A DNA stretch of 64,000 nt from contig JAYRWY010000013.1 in the NCBI GenBank assembly GCA_041917755.1, positions 1-64,000 of the forward strand, read 5' to 3'. Positions 25,748-34,590 of the stretch are shown here, piece by piece. The notes under the pieces were generated by a model. It was not told where the DNA came from and searched no databases. It saw only the letters and a list, made by a program, of their open reading frames with translations. Origin of the DNA: RGZA01 sp041917755. Its GTDB lineage: Bacteria > Pseudomonadota > Alphaproteobacteria > UBA9219 > RGZA01. Every line of letters begins with the position of its first letter. The stretch's first letter is position 1. The position numbers and the translations under genes are program-made.

Positions 25748-26677
25748 TTACGCCTTGCCTTGGTAGATTTTTACCAATTCATCCAGCAGCTTTAATGCAT
25801 CTTCGCGCGGACGCTGGAAGGAGTTGCGACCAATGATGGAACCGTTGCCGCCGCCATCACGAATAGCGCGTGCATCATCAAACACACTGCTTTCGCCCTT
25901 GGTTGCGCCGCCGCTGAATACCACGATGCGACGGTTGTTAAAGCAGCATTGCATGATGTGCTTCACGCGTTCGGCTTGGGTTGCCTTTGGAATAGCCTTG
26001 GCTTCATACACTTTCTTGTTTTCGCCTGGCTCCAGGAAATCAGTTGGCAATTTCACCTTAATAATATGTGCGCCAAGCAGTGTAGCCATGTGCGCCGCAT
26101 AGCTGATTACGTCAAACGCTGTTTCGCCGTCCTTAGAAATGTTACCGCCACGTGCGTATGACCACAATACAACGGCCAATCCATTGGCTTTTGCTTCGCG
26201 GGATAATTCACGGAATTCCTCGTATTGGTCATACATCACATCCGACCCTGGATAGATGGTGAAGCCGATTGCCGAGCAGCCCAAACGCAACGCATCTTTC
26301 ACGCTGGCGGTTACAGCTTGGTCGCAGCCTTCTTTTTGGCGTGACAGGCTGTTGGCGCTGTTCATTTTCAAAATGGTCGGGATAGTACCCGCAAAGGTTG
26401 ATGCGCCAGCTTCCAGCATGCCGAGTGGGGCGGCATAAGCATTCAATCCGGCATCAATCGCCAATTGGAAGTGATAGTGGGGATCATAGGCTTCTGGGTT
26501 TGGCGCAAAGCTGCGTGCTGGGCCATGTTCAAAGCCTTGGTCAACCGGAAGAATAATCATCTTACCCGTGCCGCCCAATCGGCCAGTCATCAACATGCGG
26601 GCAAGGTTGCCCTTGGTGCCTGGGCAATCGCTTTCATAATTATCGAGAATTTCGCGTACTTTACGGGTCAGTTTCAT
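25748..26677 (-). CDS. Fructose-bisphosphate aldolase class I (DhnA/FbaB type)
   Basis: Splits fructose 1,6-bisphosphate into glyceraldehyde phosphate and dihydroxyacetone phosphate through a Schiff base. 309 residues. Features of the archaeal-type class I (FbaB) family are MIILPVDQGFEHGP, PEAYDPHYHFQLAIDAGLNA, the AIGFTIYPGS and WSYARGGN strands, the catalytic Lys strand HIIKVKLPT, and the phosphate-binding VFSGGATKG. I chose Met 26677 (MKLTRKVREIL); a start at 26725 adds 16 residues but neither has a strong ribosome-binding site. With pyk it covers glycolysis in the window. Confidence 0.92.
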   Translation of the reverse strand: MKLTRKVREILDNYESDCPGTKGNLARMLMTGRLGGTGKMIILPVDQGFEHGPARSFAPNPEAYDPHYHFQLAIDAGLNAYAAPLGMLEAGASTFAGTIPTILKMNSANSLSRQKEGCDQAVTASVKDALRLGCSAIGFTIYPGSDVMYDQYEEFRELSREAKANGLAVVLWSYARGGNISKDGETAFDVISYAAHMATLLGAHIIKVKLPTDFLEPGENKKVYEAKAIPKATQAERVKHIMQCCFNNRRIVVFSGGATKGESSVFDDARAIRDGGGNGSIIGRNSFQRPREDALKLLDELVKIYQGKA

Positions 26678-26918
26678 AGGGATACCTATCAGGGGGGATA
26701 GAATTGAAGTTTGAAGCTGTTTCATTAGTGGATGTGAAGCCTAATGGCAAATCTTCTTTGCAAGTTGGGGGAAGAAAGTTTCCATTAAAATCGCCCTATA
26801 ACGCCTTGATTCATAAGCGCTATTTTGCCTTTTAAACGCTTGCTTTTCCTGTATGCCAGCCTACACTGCGGCAATTAGAATCATTTGAACGTTTTTATGG
26901 AAAAGCCAGAGAAAAATA

Positions 26919-29654
26919 ATGAGCAGTAACCAGAACAATTTGCCGCCTTCATTGCCCCCTTCAAACAGCAATACGCTGCCCATTTCCATTGAAGATGAAA
27001 TGAAGAAATCCTACCTCGATTACGCGATGAGCGTGATCGTGAGCCGTGCGCTGCCCGATGTGCGCGACGGATTAAAACCGGTTCACCGCAGAATTTTATA
27101 CGCCATGAAAGATGGCGGCTATGACAGCTCCAAGCCTTACAAAAAATCTGCCCGCATCGTCGGTGACGTGATGGGTAAATATCACCCTCACGGTGATAGC
27201 GCGATTTATGATGCAATGGTTCGTATGGCGCAGGATTTCTCCATGCGCCTGCCGCTCATTGATGGTCAGGGTAACTTTGGTTCGATGGATGGGGATCCCC
27301 CAGCGGCGATGCGTTATACCGAAGCGCGTTTGGGTAAAACCGCTGAGACGCTGCTGGAAGATATTGATAAGGAAACCGTCCTATTTCAGCCCAATTACGA
27401 TGAATCCGTCTATGAACCAACGGTGCTTCCTGCACGCTTCCCAAACCTGTTAATCAATGGTGCTGGTGGTATTGCGGTGGGTATGGCCACCAATATTCCA
27501 ACCCACAATCTGGGCGAAGTGATTGATGCATGCTGCATGCTCATTGATAACCCAGAGGCATCCATCGAAGAATTGATGGATGTCATGCCTGGCCCGGATT
27601 TCCCGACGGGCGGCGTTATCCTTGGCCGCAACGGTATCCGCAGCGCGTTCCATACGGGTCGTGGCTCGGTGGTCATTCGTGCGAAAACGCAAATTGAAGA
27701 AGTCCGTAAGGACAAGATGGCGATTATCGTCAACGAAATCCCGTATCAGGTGAACAAGCTTCGCCTTATTGAAATCATTGCCTCGCAGGTGAACGATAAG
27801 GTTATCGAAGGCATCTCCGATTTACGCGATGAATCCGACCGCGATGGCGTACGTATCGTGATTGAGCTAAAGCGCGATGCAATGCCGGAAGTGGTGCTAA
27901 ACCAGCTGTATAAGCATACTCCGCTGCAAACATCTTTCGGCGTGAACATGCTCGCACTGCGCGATGGCCGCCCTGAATTGTTGAATATCAAACAAGTCAT
28001 GGAAGCTTTCTTGTCCTTCCGTGAGCAGACCATTAATAAGCGCACCGAATACGAATTGCTCCAGGCCCGTGACCGCGCTCACATCTTGGTTGGCTTGGCG
28101 ATTGCCGTTGCGAACATCGATGAAGTGATCAAAATCATCCGTGCAGCATCCGACCCTGCGATTGCTAGAGCTGAATTGTTGGCCCGCGAATGGGGCGCAG
28201 ATGCAATTGCACCATTGCTATCCCTTGTGGAAGGCAGTGAAGACAAGAGCATCAAAACCTATAAGCTGACCGAAATTCAGGCCAAAGCCATTCTGGATTT
28301 GCGCTTGCACCGCCTTACCGGCCTGGAACGCGAAAAGATTGCGAATGATTTGAAAGAAATCGCCGCACGTATCGCGGATTATATCGATATCCTCAGCAAC
28401 CGCAGCCGCGTTCTCACCATCATGCGTGATGAAATGCTGGCCATTAAGTTGCAATTTAACACACCACGCCGCACCACTATTGAAGATCTGGAATTCGAAG
28501 CCGATGTCGAAGACCTCATCCAGCGTGAAGACATGGTGGTTACTGTTTCACAGGCTGGTTATGTCAAACGCGTGCCGCTATCTACCTACCGCGCTCAAAA
28601 GCGCGGCGGTAAGGGCCGCACCGGCATGACCACGAAGGATGAAGATTTTGTCGTCGACATCTTTATCGCCAATACCCATACCCCAATGTTGTTCTTCTCC
28701 TCACGCGGTATGGTTTACACCATGAAGGTGTACAAGCTTCCGCTGGGTAATCCTGCGGCGCGTGGTAAGGCCTTGGTGAACCTATTACCGATGCAGCAAG
28801 GTGAAACCATCACTGCCGTGATGCGTATGCCTGAAGATGAAAGCACATGGGAAAACCTCTACGCCATGTTTGCAACTTCGGCTGGTACGGTTCGCCGTAA
28901 CAAACTGTCGGACTTCACCAGCATCCGCCAATCTGGCCTTATCGCGATGAAGCTGGAGGAGGGCGAAAAGCTCATCTCCGTTCACACCTGTGATGAAAAC
29001 GATGACGTGCTGTTGGCATCCAAGCTGGGTAAGGCTATCCGCTTCCCGGTTACCGAAATCCGCGTCTTTGCGGGTCGTAACTCCATGGGCGTACGCGGCA
29101 TCAAGCTATCCGATGGTGATGAACTGATTTCCATGTCCATCATTAAACACGTTGAAGCTTCTGCCGAAGAACGTATTGCGTATCTACGTGCAGCTGCTGC
29201 GCTTCGCCGCGCCGAAAGCGGCGTTGAAGAAACAGTAGAGGCCGATGAAGAAGGCTCAGTAGCTAACATCACCTTGTCTCCAGAACGCTTGAAGGAACTG
29301 GCATCCGCCGAACAATTCATCCTCACTGTATCAACAGGCGGTTTTGGTAAGCGCACGTCATCGTACGAATATCGCACCTCCGGTCGCGGTGGTTCGGGTA
29401 TTTGGGTAATGAACATGTCCGGCAAAAATAACGCCATTGTGGCGGCTATGCCGGTCGAAACATCCCACGACCTTATGCTGGTAACCAATGGCGGCCAAAT
29501 CATCCGTATGCCCATTAAGGACATCCGCGTGGCTGGCCGTGCAACCCAAGGCGTGACGTTATTCCGCGTCGCTGAAGGGGAGCAGGTGGTATCCTCCGCG
29601 CTTATTCAGGAAGATCAGGCAGAAGATGTTCCGGCGGCTTCTGAAACCCCATGA
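26919..29654 (+). CDS. gyrA: DNA gyrase subunit A
   Basis: 911 residues. GyrA cuts and rejoins DNA to introduce negative supercoils with GyrB. The quinolone-resistance region has Ser94 and Asp98 (equal to E. coli Ser83 and Asp87), so no classical resistance substitution is present. The catalytic Tyr is residue 133 in AAMRYTEAR. The C-terminal beta-pinwheel has a gyrase-specific box, QKRGGKG near residue 565, which separates it from ParC. An acidic insertion (GVEETVEADEEGS) interrupts the pinwheel near residue 765. A small membrane ORF starts within its stop codon, then coaD. Confidence 0.97.
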   Translation: MSSNQNNLPPSLPPSNSNTLPISIEDEMKKSYLDYAMSVIVSRALPDVRDGLKPVHRRILYAMKDGGYDSSKPYKKSARIVGDVMGKYHPHGDSAIYDAMVRMAQDFSMRLPLIDGQGNFGSMDGDPPAAMRYTEARLGKTAETLLEDIDKETVLFQPNYDESVYEPTVLPARFPNLLINGAGGIAVGMATNIPTHNLGEVIDACCMLIDNPEASIEELMDVMPGPDFPTGGVILGRNGIRSAFHTGRGSVVIRAKTQIEEVRKDKMAIIVNEIPYQVNKLRLIEIIASQVNDKVIEGISDLRDESDRDGVRIVIELKRDAMPEVVLNQLYKHTPLQTSFGVNMLALRDGRPELLNIKQVMEAFLSFREQTINKRTEYELLQARDRAHILVGLAIAVANIDEVIKIIRAASDPAIARAELLAREWGADAIAPLLSLVEGSEDKSIKTYKLTEIQAKAILDLRLHRLTGLEREKIANDLKEIAARIADYIDILSNRSRVLTIMRDEMLAIKLQFNTPRRTTIEDLEFEADVEDLIQREDMVVTVSQAGYVKRVPLSTYRAQKRGGKGRTGMTTKDEDFVVDIFIANTHTPMLFFSSRGMVYTMKVYKLPLGNPAARGKALVNLLPMQQGETITAVMRMPEDESTWENLYAMFATSAGTVRRNKLSDFTSIRQSGLIAMKLEEGEKLISVHTCDENDDVLLASKLGKAIRFPVTEIRVFAGRNSMGVRGIKLSDGDELISMSIIKHVEASAEERIAYLRAAAALRRAESGVEETVEADEEGSVANITLSPERLKELASAEQFILTVSTGGFGKRTSSYEYRTSGRGGSGIWVMNMSGKNNAIVAAMPVETSHDLMLVTNGGQIIRMPIKDIRVAGRATQGVTLFRVAEGEQVVSSALIQEDQAEDVPAASETP

Positions 29655-29953
29655 TAAAAAAAGCCATATTGCCAGATGTTGCAATCATTGCAATTATTGC
29701 AGTGTTTCTTGGTTACGGAGCGTATGAAATAGCCATGCCATATCTTTCGCTGTATGAAATAGCCATGAAGCATGCTTGTAGCGAAACAGGATATAATTTA
29801 GGGCGGGATATATTACCAAACGTTAAAATGTCAGCCCTAAAGTGTGATTGTACGGGTACAAAAATAGTGCTGCGTCGTTATGAGGATCGGGGACTTCCGA
29901 TTATAGATTACGTGTGTTTTGGGAATACAAAATCGTATTATCATGATGAATAA
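29651..29953 (+). CDS. Small orphan membrane or exported protein between gyrA and coaD
   Basis: 100 residues, not recognised. One hydrophobic N-terminal helix (LPDVAIIAIIAVFLGYGAYEI) is followed by a polar domain with four Cys residues (CSETGYN, CDCTGTK and YVCFG). Its ATG overlaps the gyrA stop as ATGA, and its end overlaps the coaD start. The tight packing argues for a real gene. It is noticeably richer in A and T than gyrA, which may mark a recent insertion into the otherwise common gyrA-coaD pair. Confidence 0.6.
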   Translation: MIKKAILPDVAIIAIIAVFLGYGAYEIAMPYLSLYEIAMKHACSETGYNLGRDILPNVKMSALKCDCTGTKIVLRRYEDRGLPIIDYVCFGNTKSYYHDE

Positions 29954-30455
29954 ATCATTCAAATCCGGCCAGCTCGTTGGCCTTTATCCCGGCACGTTTG
30001 ACCCTATTACGCTGGGCCATACGGACATTATTCTGCGCGGGGCAAAGGTTGTGCACAAATTGGTGGTGGGCGTTGCCGATAATGCAGGCAAAGGCCCGCT
30101 GTTCAGTTTGAAAGACCGCATCAAGATGGTGGAGGCCGAAGTTGCCAAGCTCGACACCGGCATTGAGATTGAGGTGCGTCCTTTCAAAAACCTGCTGATT
30201 GATTTTGCAGGGCAGGTGGGCGCGAAGGTGATTATCCGTGGTCTGCGCGCCGTCTCCGACTTTGAATACGAATTTCAAATGGCGGCGATGAACCGCAAAA
30301 TCGCCCCGGATCTTGAAACCGTGTTTTTAATGTCCTCGGATAAATACCAGTTTATTTCCTCGCGCTTTGTCAAGGAAATCGCCCGTCTTGGCGGCGAGGT
30401 AAGCCCGTTCGTCAGCGAACGCGTACTCAAGCACATCAAACAAAAACTCAAATAA
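29943..30455 (+). CDS. coaD: Pantetheine-phosphate adenylyltransferase
   Basis: Fourth step of coenzyme A synthesis: 4'-phosphopantetheine + ATP to dephospho-CoA. 170 residues. Motifs are the nucleotidyltransferase TxGH signature in GLYPGTFDPITLGHTDII, DFAGQVGAKVIIRGLRAVSDFEYE, and the C-terminal SSRFVKEIARLGG. Start ATG may be 29943 or 29946. Both overlap the end of the small ORF upstream. The gyrA-coaD neighbourhood is common in alphaproteobacteria. Its stop directly abuts that of the convergent gene at 30456. Confidence 0.95.
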   Translation: MMNKSFKSGQLVGLYPGTFDPITLGHTDIILRGAKVVHKLVVGVADNAGKGPLFSLKDRIKMVEAEVAKLDTGIEIEVRPFKNLLIDFAGQVGAKVIIRGLRAVSDFEYEFQMAAMNRKIAPDLETVFLMSSDKYQFISSRFVKEIARLGGEVSPFVSERVLKHIKQKLK

Positions 30456-31073
30456 CTAAGGCTTTAAGATAAGCACAGATGGGCCCTTCATATGTGCAGG
30501 GCGGCGATATACCCCCAATGCCATATCAGCGGCATTCATGCCCATAATGCGCAGCCGGCCTTTATCTTCCGTGCCTAATGCCGTTTTGGGCAACATCTTC
30601 TCCAAAACCAATTCGCCAGCATTATCCTTTGCCATTGAAAAGCCGATACGGAAATGGCCTTGCTCGCGCGCATCACCCAAGGCCATATCAATTAAGGCTT
30701 TAGCCGTATCACGGTCATCTGGATTTATCACACGGAAGAAGTTGATGAAGGCGATGGGTTCGCTTGGACGATCGCGCAGTGCCAATTGTTTCCCCGTCAT
30801 TGGCGAATAGGCGATATATCCCAGCAATACATTTTCACAATGGGCCACAAATACGCCGCCTTGCTTCTCGCAGGCTTCAAATGTTTTGGTGGTCATATCA
30901 AGAAGCGGAATTTGGCCGAATTGCTTGCGCAATTCGTCAATCACTTGGCCGTCCTGTACAGTGGCCAGGCTTTCCTGAATCGGTTTGGTTTGCAGCACAC
31001 GGTAATGAAACCCGATTAAATCGGGAAGTGCGCTGCCCGCATCAGCCAATGTGGAAAACTTGATATCAGTCAT
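30456..31073 (-). CDS. Hypothetical protein, possibly GNAT acetyltransferase fold
   Basis: 205 residues, not firmly recognised. The order of predicted strands and helices (GGVFVAHCENVLLGYIAYS, then IAFINFFRVINP followed by a DRDTAKALIDMALGDAREQG helix and a HFRIGFSM strand) resembles the GNAT acetyltransferase core, but the Q/R-x-x-G-x-G/A acetyl-CoA loop is not evident. There is no signal peptide. It lies alone, convergent with coaD, and its promoter faces the tRNA-Lys region. Treat the acetyltransferase suggestion as weak. Confidence 0.6.
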   Translation of the reverse strand: MTDIKFSTLADAGSALPDLIGFHYRVLQTKPIQESLATVQDGQVIDELRKQFGQIPLLDMTTKTFEACEKQGGVFVAHCENVLLGYIAYSPMTGKQLALRDRPSEPIAFINFFRVINPDDRDTAKALIDMALGDAREQGHFRIGFSMAKDNAGELVLEKMLPKTALGTEDKGRLRIMGMNAADMALGVYRRPAHMKGPSVLILKP

Positions 31074-31249
31074 AATTAATCCTTTAAATACAGGCTAAAA
31101 CTAGCACTTCATCTCGAAAGTATTGAGGGGTATTTATGGCGTAAATCGCGGCCAAAAAGGGGGCAATCGGCCTATTTAATCAAGGGGTCAATTGAAATGT
31201 TGACCGCAAGGCGGCTAACCGCTATCTAAACGCTTCTGTTAAAGAATGT

Positions 31250-31325
31250 GACCCTGTAGCTCAGCTGGTAGAGCACGCGACTTTTAATCGAGTGGTCATG
31301 GGTTCAAATCCCATCGGGGTCACCA
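31250..31325 (+). tRNA. tRNA-Lys (anticodon UUU)
   Basis: 76 bases with encoded CCA. The acceptor stem GACCCTG pairs with CGGGGTC (one T-G pair), the D arm is GCTC/GAGC, the anticodon stem CGCGA/TCGAG holds loop CTTTTAA with TTT at 31283-31285, and the T arm is ATGGG/CCCAT. It decodes AAA and AAG. Confidence 0.95.
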
Positions 31326-31333
31326 TTTCTTTC

Positions 31334-31355
31334 GCGCCAAAGCTTATTCTGGCGC
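31334..31355. repeat. Inverted repeat downstream of tRNA-Lys
   Basis: GCGCCA and TGGCGC form a 6-pair stem, with a farther TTTCTTT/AAAGAAA pairing outside it (31326-31332 and 31363-31369). It may end the tRNA transcript, although the usual T-run is only a broken one further on. Confidence 0.35.
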
Positions 31356-31405
31356 CATGCACAAAGAAATTCAAAAATGATTTTTAATTATGGAATGCCT
31401 AAGGC

Positions 31406-31828
31406 CTAGAGTCTTGGCGGAGCCAAACCCTTGATCGCATTGGCGGGGCGATCCGCCGGAACTTGCGGAAAGCTGGTTTGAATATGTTGACGCAATGCCG
31501 CCGCATCAAAACGCATATCTCTATTATACCGGTTGCTCTCACTATCCGGATATGCATCCCCGCCCATGCGTCTTACAACATCTGCAAATTCTTGTTCTCT
31601 GCCGGGAATAACATTCGCTCCAATTACGACTTTTTGTGGATCTATCGATGTACCAATGCCGGCAGTTTGCACAATATCGCCAGTTGCGCCATTGGCTCTG
31701 AACATACGGTTCAAAACTTCGGCGGCATGATTTCCAAACAGCATGTTGCTGCGATTGCCTGCAGCGACGATAAAGCGGTCTTGTATATCGCGTGCATTTT
31801 GTATGGCAACTGGATTTGGCTCGCCCAT
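31406..31828 (-). CDS. Orphan hypothetical protein
   Basis: 140 residues, not recognised. It is predicted soluble and has an Arg/Asn-rich composition (AIQNARDIQDRFIV, NRSNMLFGNHAAEVLNRMF) and ends in PANAIKGLAPPRL. There are no cysteines, signal peptide or membrane segments. AAGGAG lies 6 bases before ATG 31828, a strong translation start, so the frame open further upstream to 31945 is not used. It diverges from corA. Its style (Arg, Asn, Pro-rich, no homologue I can name) matches other orphan genes in this window. Confidence 0.65.
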   Translation of the reverse strand: MGEPNPVAIQNARDIQDRFIVAAGNRSNMLFGNHAAEVLNRMFRANGATGDIVQTAGIGTSIDPQKVVIGANVIPGREQEFADVVRRMGGDAYPDSESNRYNRDMRFDAAALRQHIQTSFPQVPADRPANAIKGLAPPRL

Positions 31829-31921
31829 GGCATGCTCCTTAATTTTCAGTAAATACCGGAAAAGTTTACAGTGCAATTTATAATGTTTGATTAAATCGGG
31901 CCTTTTATGTAGCGTTTTCAC

Positions 31922-32905
31922 ATGATCCAATACTATCAAAACCACAATGGCGTTGTAACGGTAAGTGAAACCAAGCCTGCCGATTGTTCCAAAATTTTCT
32001 GGTACGACATTCTCAATCCCACCAAAGAAGACGAAGACCTGATTGAAAAAGAATTAGGGATTGATTTGCCGACACGCGAAGAAATGCAGGAATTGGAAAT
32101 GTCCGCCAAGCTATACAGCGAAGGTGAGCAGCTATTTGCCATTGCATCCTTCCCGGTTGAACAAGCCGAAGATGACTATTCCAATGTTAACATTACCTTT
32201 GTGGTCTCGAAAAACTATATTGTCACCATGCGCTATATGCTCACGCGGGTGATTACGCCGTTTGCCGCCAAGCTATTACGCAAACCCGCGCCGCCCGCGC
32301 AGGAATTATTGCTCAGCATGATGGAAGCGTTCGTGGCCGCGTTTGCCGATATGCTGGAAAAGAAAACCGCCCGACTTGACGGCATCGGCCGCACCATTTT
32401 TACCGAGCCCCACGCGGCAAAAACCAAATCGCTGAACAGCTTTTCGGTGCGTAACTGGCGCGCCATGCTACAAAACATCGGTATGATAGGGCAGAAACTT
32501 GCGGTCATCCGTGAAGGCCTTGTTTCATTCTCCCGTATGGCGACATTCCTGCACGGGCAAACACATCACGTCTCGCTGGATAAGGATGCAACTGCGCGCC
32601 TTGCCACCATTGAGCGTGACAGTACGCATCTATCCGAACATGCCAGTTATTTATCGAATAAGGTCAGCTTCCTCTTGGATTCAACCTTGGGCCTTATCAA
32701 TGTCGAACAGAACCAGATTATCAAATTGTTCTCGGTGGTGTCGGTGGTGCTCATGCCGCCAACTTTGGTGGCCAGTATTTATGGCATGAACTTCAAATGG
32801 ATGCCGGAACTGGACTGGCATTTTGGTTATCCATTTGCTGTCACTGGCATGGTGCTCAGCGCGATTTTACCATTTGTATATTTCAAAATTAAAAAGTGGC
32901 TCTAA
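31922..32905 (+). CDS. CorA-family divalent metal ion transporter
   Basis: 327 residues. CorA pentamers carry Mg2+ (or Co2+/Ni2+) across the inner membrane. The N-terminal cytoplasmic domain begins with FWYDILNPTKEDEDLIEKE, typical of the family. Long helices follow and the C-terminus has two membrane segments with the signature YGMNF between them. The second segment ends in a positively charged tail (KIKKWL), also usual. No riboswitch or other Mg-responsive leader is visible in the short upstream region. Selectivity cannot be told from the sequence. Confidence 0.93.
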   Translation: MIQYYQNHNGVVTVSETKPADCSKIFWYDILNPTKEDEDLIEKELGIDLPTREEMQELEMSAKLYSEGEQLFAIASFPVEQAEDDYSNVNITFVVSKNYIVTMRYMLTRVITPFAAKLLRKPAPPAQELLLSMMEAFVAAFADMLEKKTARLDGIGRTIFTEPHAAKTKSLNSFSVRNWRAMLQNIGMIGQKLAVIREGLVSFSRMATFLHGQTHHVSLDKDATARLATIERDSTHLSEHASYLSNKVSFLLDSTLGLINVEQNQIIKLFSVVSVVLMPPTLVASIYGMNFKWMPELDWHFGYPFAVTGMVLSAILPFVYFKIKKWL

Positions 32906-33023
32906 GCATTTCAAATGCTTAATATGCAAGAAATAAATCTTGTTCTGAAAATATTAAATTCCACCCTTCTAAGGGCGTCTCGGCATAATATGCCATTTTT
33001 TAAGCATATGCGGAAATATCAAT

Positions 33024-33446
33024 ATGACGATAACAATAGAAGCGATCGAAGGCATTTTAAAACCTGTGCACGAAGCGGTTGCAGATTCCAGCAACAAAGA
33101 CATCAAATCCTCGGGATTGGCGCTGCATAATTTTGTACATGGTGCGAAATCGATGTCAGCAAGTCTTGCGCAAGAACTCCAAGTGATGATTAATGAGCAA
33201 ACGCCATCGATTGCATCTCCCATGCAGGACGCCATACTCCGCGCATATCAAGGCGCGCTCATCGATGTGGTGGATAAAGTTAAGCTGTTTTTGGATAATA
33301 TCGAACAGCTCGATAATAAGGCCAGTCCTGTGCTTGGGCTGCGTTGTTCTGTAGCTCGTGGTGGATTATCTGAAATGACTGCTGCGCGCAGGAACCATTC
33401 ATTGCGCAGAAGAAGCGGCCCCAGAGGACATGAAGGCCCTGTTTAA
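33024..33446 (+). CDS. Hypothetical helical protein with Arg-rich end
   Basis: 140 residues, not recognised. The first 100 residues are predicted helical and amphipathic (AIEGILKPVHEAVADSS, QDAILRAYQGALIDVVDKV) and the last 30 are rich in Arg, Ser and Gly (RRNHSLRRRSGPRGHEG). There is no signal peptide or membrane helix. The weak GGA upstream gives modest support to the ATG. It follows corA by 118 bases and is convergent with the patatin gene, whose stop abuts its own. A nucleic-acid-binding tail is conceivable but unsupported. Confidence 0.5.
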   Translation: MTITIEAIEGILKPVHEAVADSSNKDIKSSGLALHNFVHGAKSMSASLAQELQVMINEQTPSIASPMQDAILRAYQGALIDVVDKVKLFLDNIEQLDNKASPVLGLRCSVARGGLSEMTAARRNHSLRRRSGPRGHEGPV

Positions 33447-34427
33447 TTAGCTCTGCTCGTCTTTTTCTTCGCTAACAACGGTTTGCGCAAGCACAGATAG
33501 CGCATCGGCAATTTCCGGGCGCACACGGCTCACGGCTAATTCACCTTCGGCAATCGCATCTTCCGCGCGGTCAAATTCCAGTAATCCCACATTGCCAAGA
33601 CGCGGTGCAATCATCACGTCGGGCGGTTCGCCTGCCATACGGGAGCGGGTGATACGATCCTGCATGATGTTCAACGTGGCAACCATCACACCAAATAGAC
33701 TTGGCGCATCGCTTTCGCGGCTGAAGACGCGGCGCGACAAGCTGTCCACGGTGGGGGCGCCTTCATCACCCGTCTGGTCAATCATCTTCAGCAAATCAAA
33801 ACCCGCCGCAGTGGGGATGGATGATCCTTGCTTACGTGCCTTGCCAATAATATCGGAATTGAGGTTCACCGCGATGACCATATCCGCGCCCAATGCACGG
33901 CAGGCCGCAACGGGCACTGGGTTGACCAATGCGCCGTCTAATAACCAACGGCCCTGCATTCTAAATGGGGTAAACACGCCGGGCATCGCAAATGATGCAC
34001 GCATGGCATCCACAATGCTTCCTTTTTGCAGCCAAACTTCATGGCCGGTCACAAGGTCGGTTGCAACCGCAGTGAAGGGGTGGCCCAAATCTTCAATCTT
34101 GGTTTCGCCAACATATCTGCGAATTTCATCAGTGACTTTTTCACCGCCAATCAACCCGCCAGTGCGCAGCCGCACATCAAGGAAGTTGATAATTTTTTTC
34201 TTGGTAAGCTGCAGCGCCCACTGTTCCAGATCATCCAATTTGTTGGCAAGATACAATCCGCCCACCACCGCGCCAATGGAAGCACCAGCGATAATATCTG
34301 GCTCCAACCCAAGACGTTTTAGCCCGCGTATGACCCCGATATGCGCCCAGCCACGCGCCAGCCCGCTACCAAGGGCAAGGCCAATTTTACGGCGGGAAGG
34401 TTTGGCGGTACGTTCGTTCATATTCAA
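33447..34427 (-). CDS. Patatin-like phospholipase (NTE/RssA family)
   Basis: 326 residues. The Ser-Asp dyad of patatin lipases is present: the nucleophile Ser50 in IIAGASIGAVVGG and Asp164 in WLLDGALVNPVP. The oxyanion loop reads GLALGSGLARGWAHIG, where GSGLARG replaces the usual GGGxxG, as in the RssA-like group. No signal peptide is seen, so it acts in the cytoplasm or at the inner membrane on phospholipid or lysophospholipid. It ends in a Glu/Asp-rich tail. It diverges from the ABC exporter gene at 34591. Confidence 0.92.
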   Translation of the reverse strand: MNMNERTAKPSRRKIGLALGSGLARGWAHIGVIRGLKRLGLEPDIIAGASIGAVVGGLYLANKLDDLEQWALQLTKKKIINFLDVRLRTGGLIGGEKVTDEIRRYVGETKIEDLGHPFTAVATDLVTGHEVWLQKGSIVDAMRASFAMPGVFTPFRMQGRWLLDGALVNPVPVAACRALGADMVIAVNLNSDIIGKARKQGSSIPTAAGFDLLKMIDQTGDEGAPTVDSLSRRVFSRESDAPSLFGVMVATLNIMQDRITRSRMAGEPPDVMIAPRLGNVGLLEFDRAEDAIAEGELAVSRVRPEIADALSVLAQTVVSEEKDEQS

Positions 34428-34590
34428 TGCTGGTATTGGGGTTAAACCGGAATCTCAGGCTTACTATAGCCCCCTAGTTCTAAAGACTTTATTGCCGTAA
34501 GGCATTGAACTACCATTGCCATTGCTCATTTTTTTTGCTGTTGTGCACAAAATATCACCTTTTGCGATGCAACACGTGTAGAAAGACCGG

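Noticed and set aside
26919..29654. ParC instead of GyrA
   Set aside because: The gyrase-specific box QKRGGKG in the C-terminal domain, and coaD close downstream, fit gyrA.
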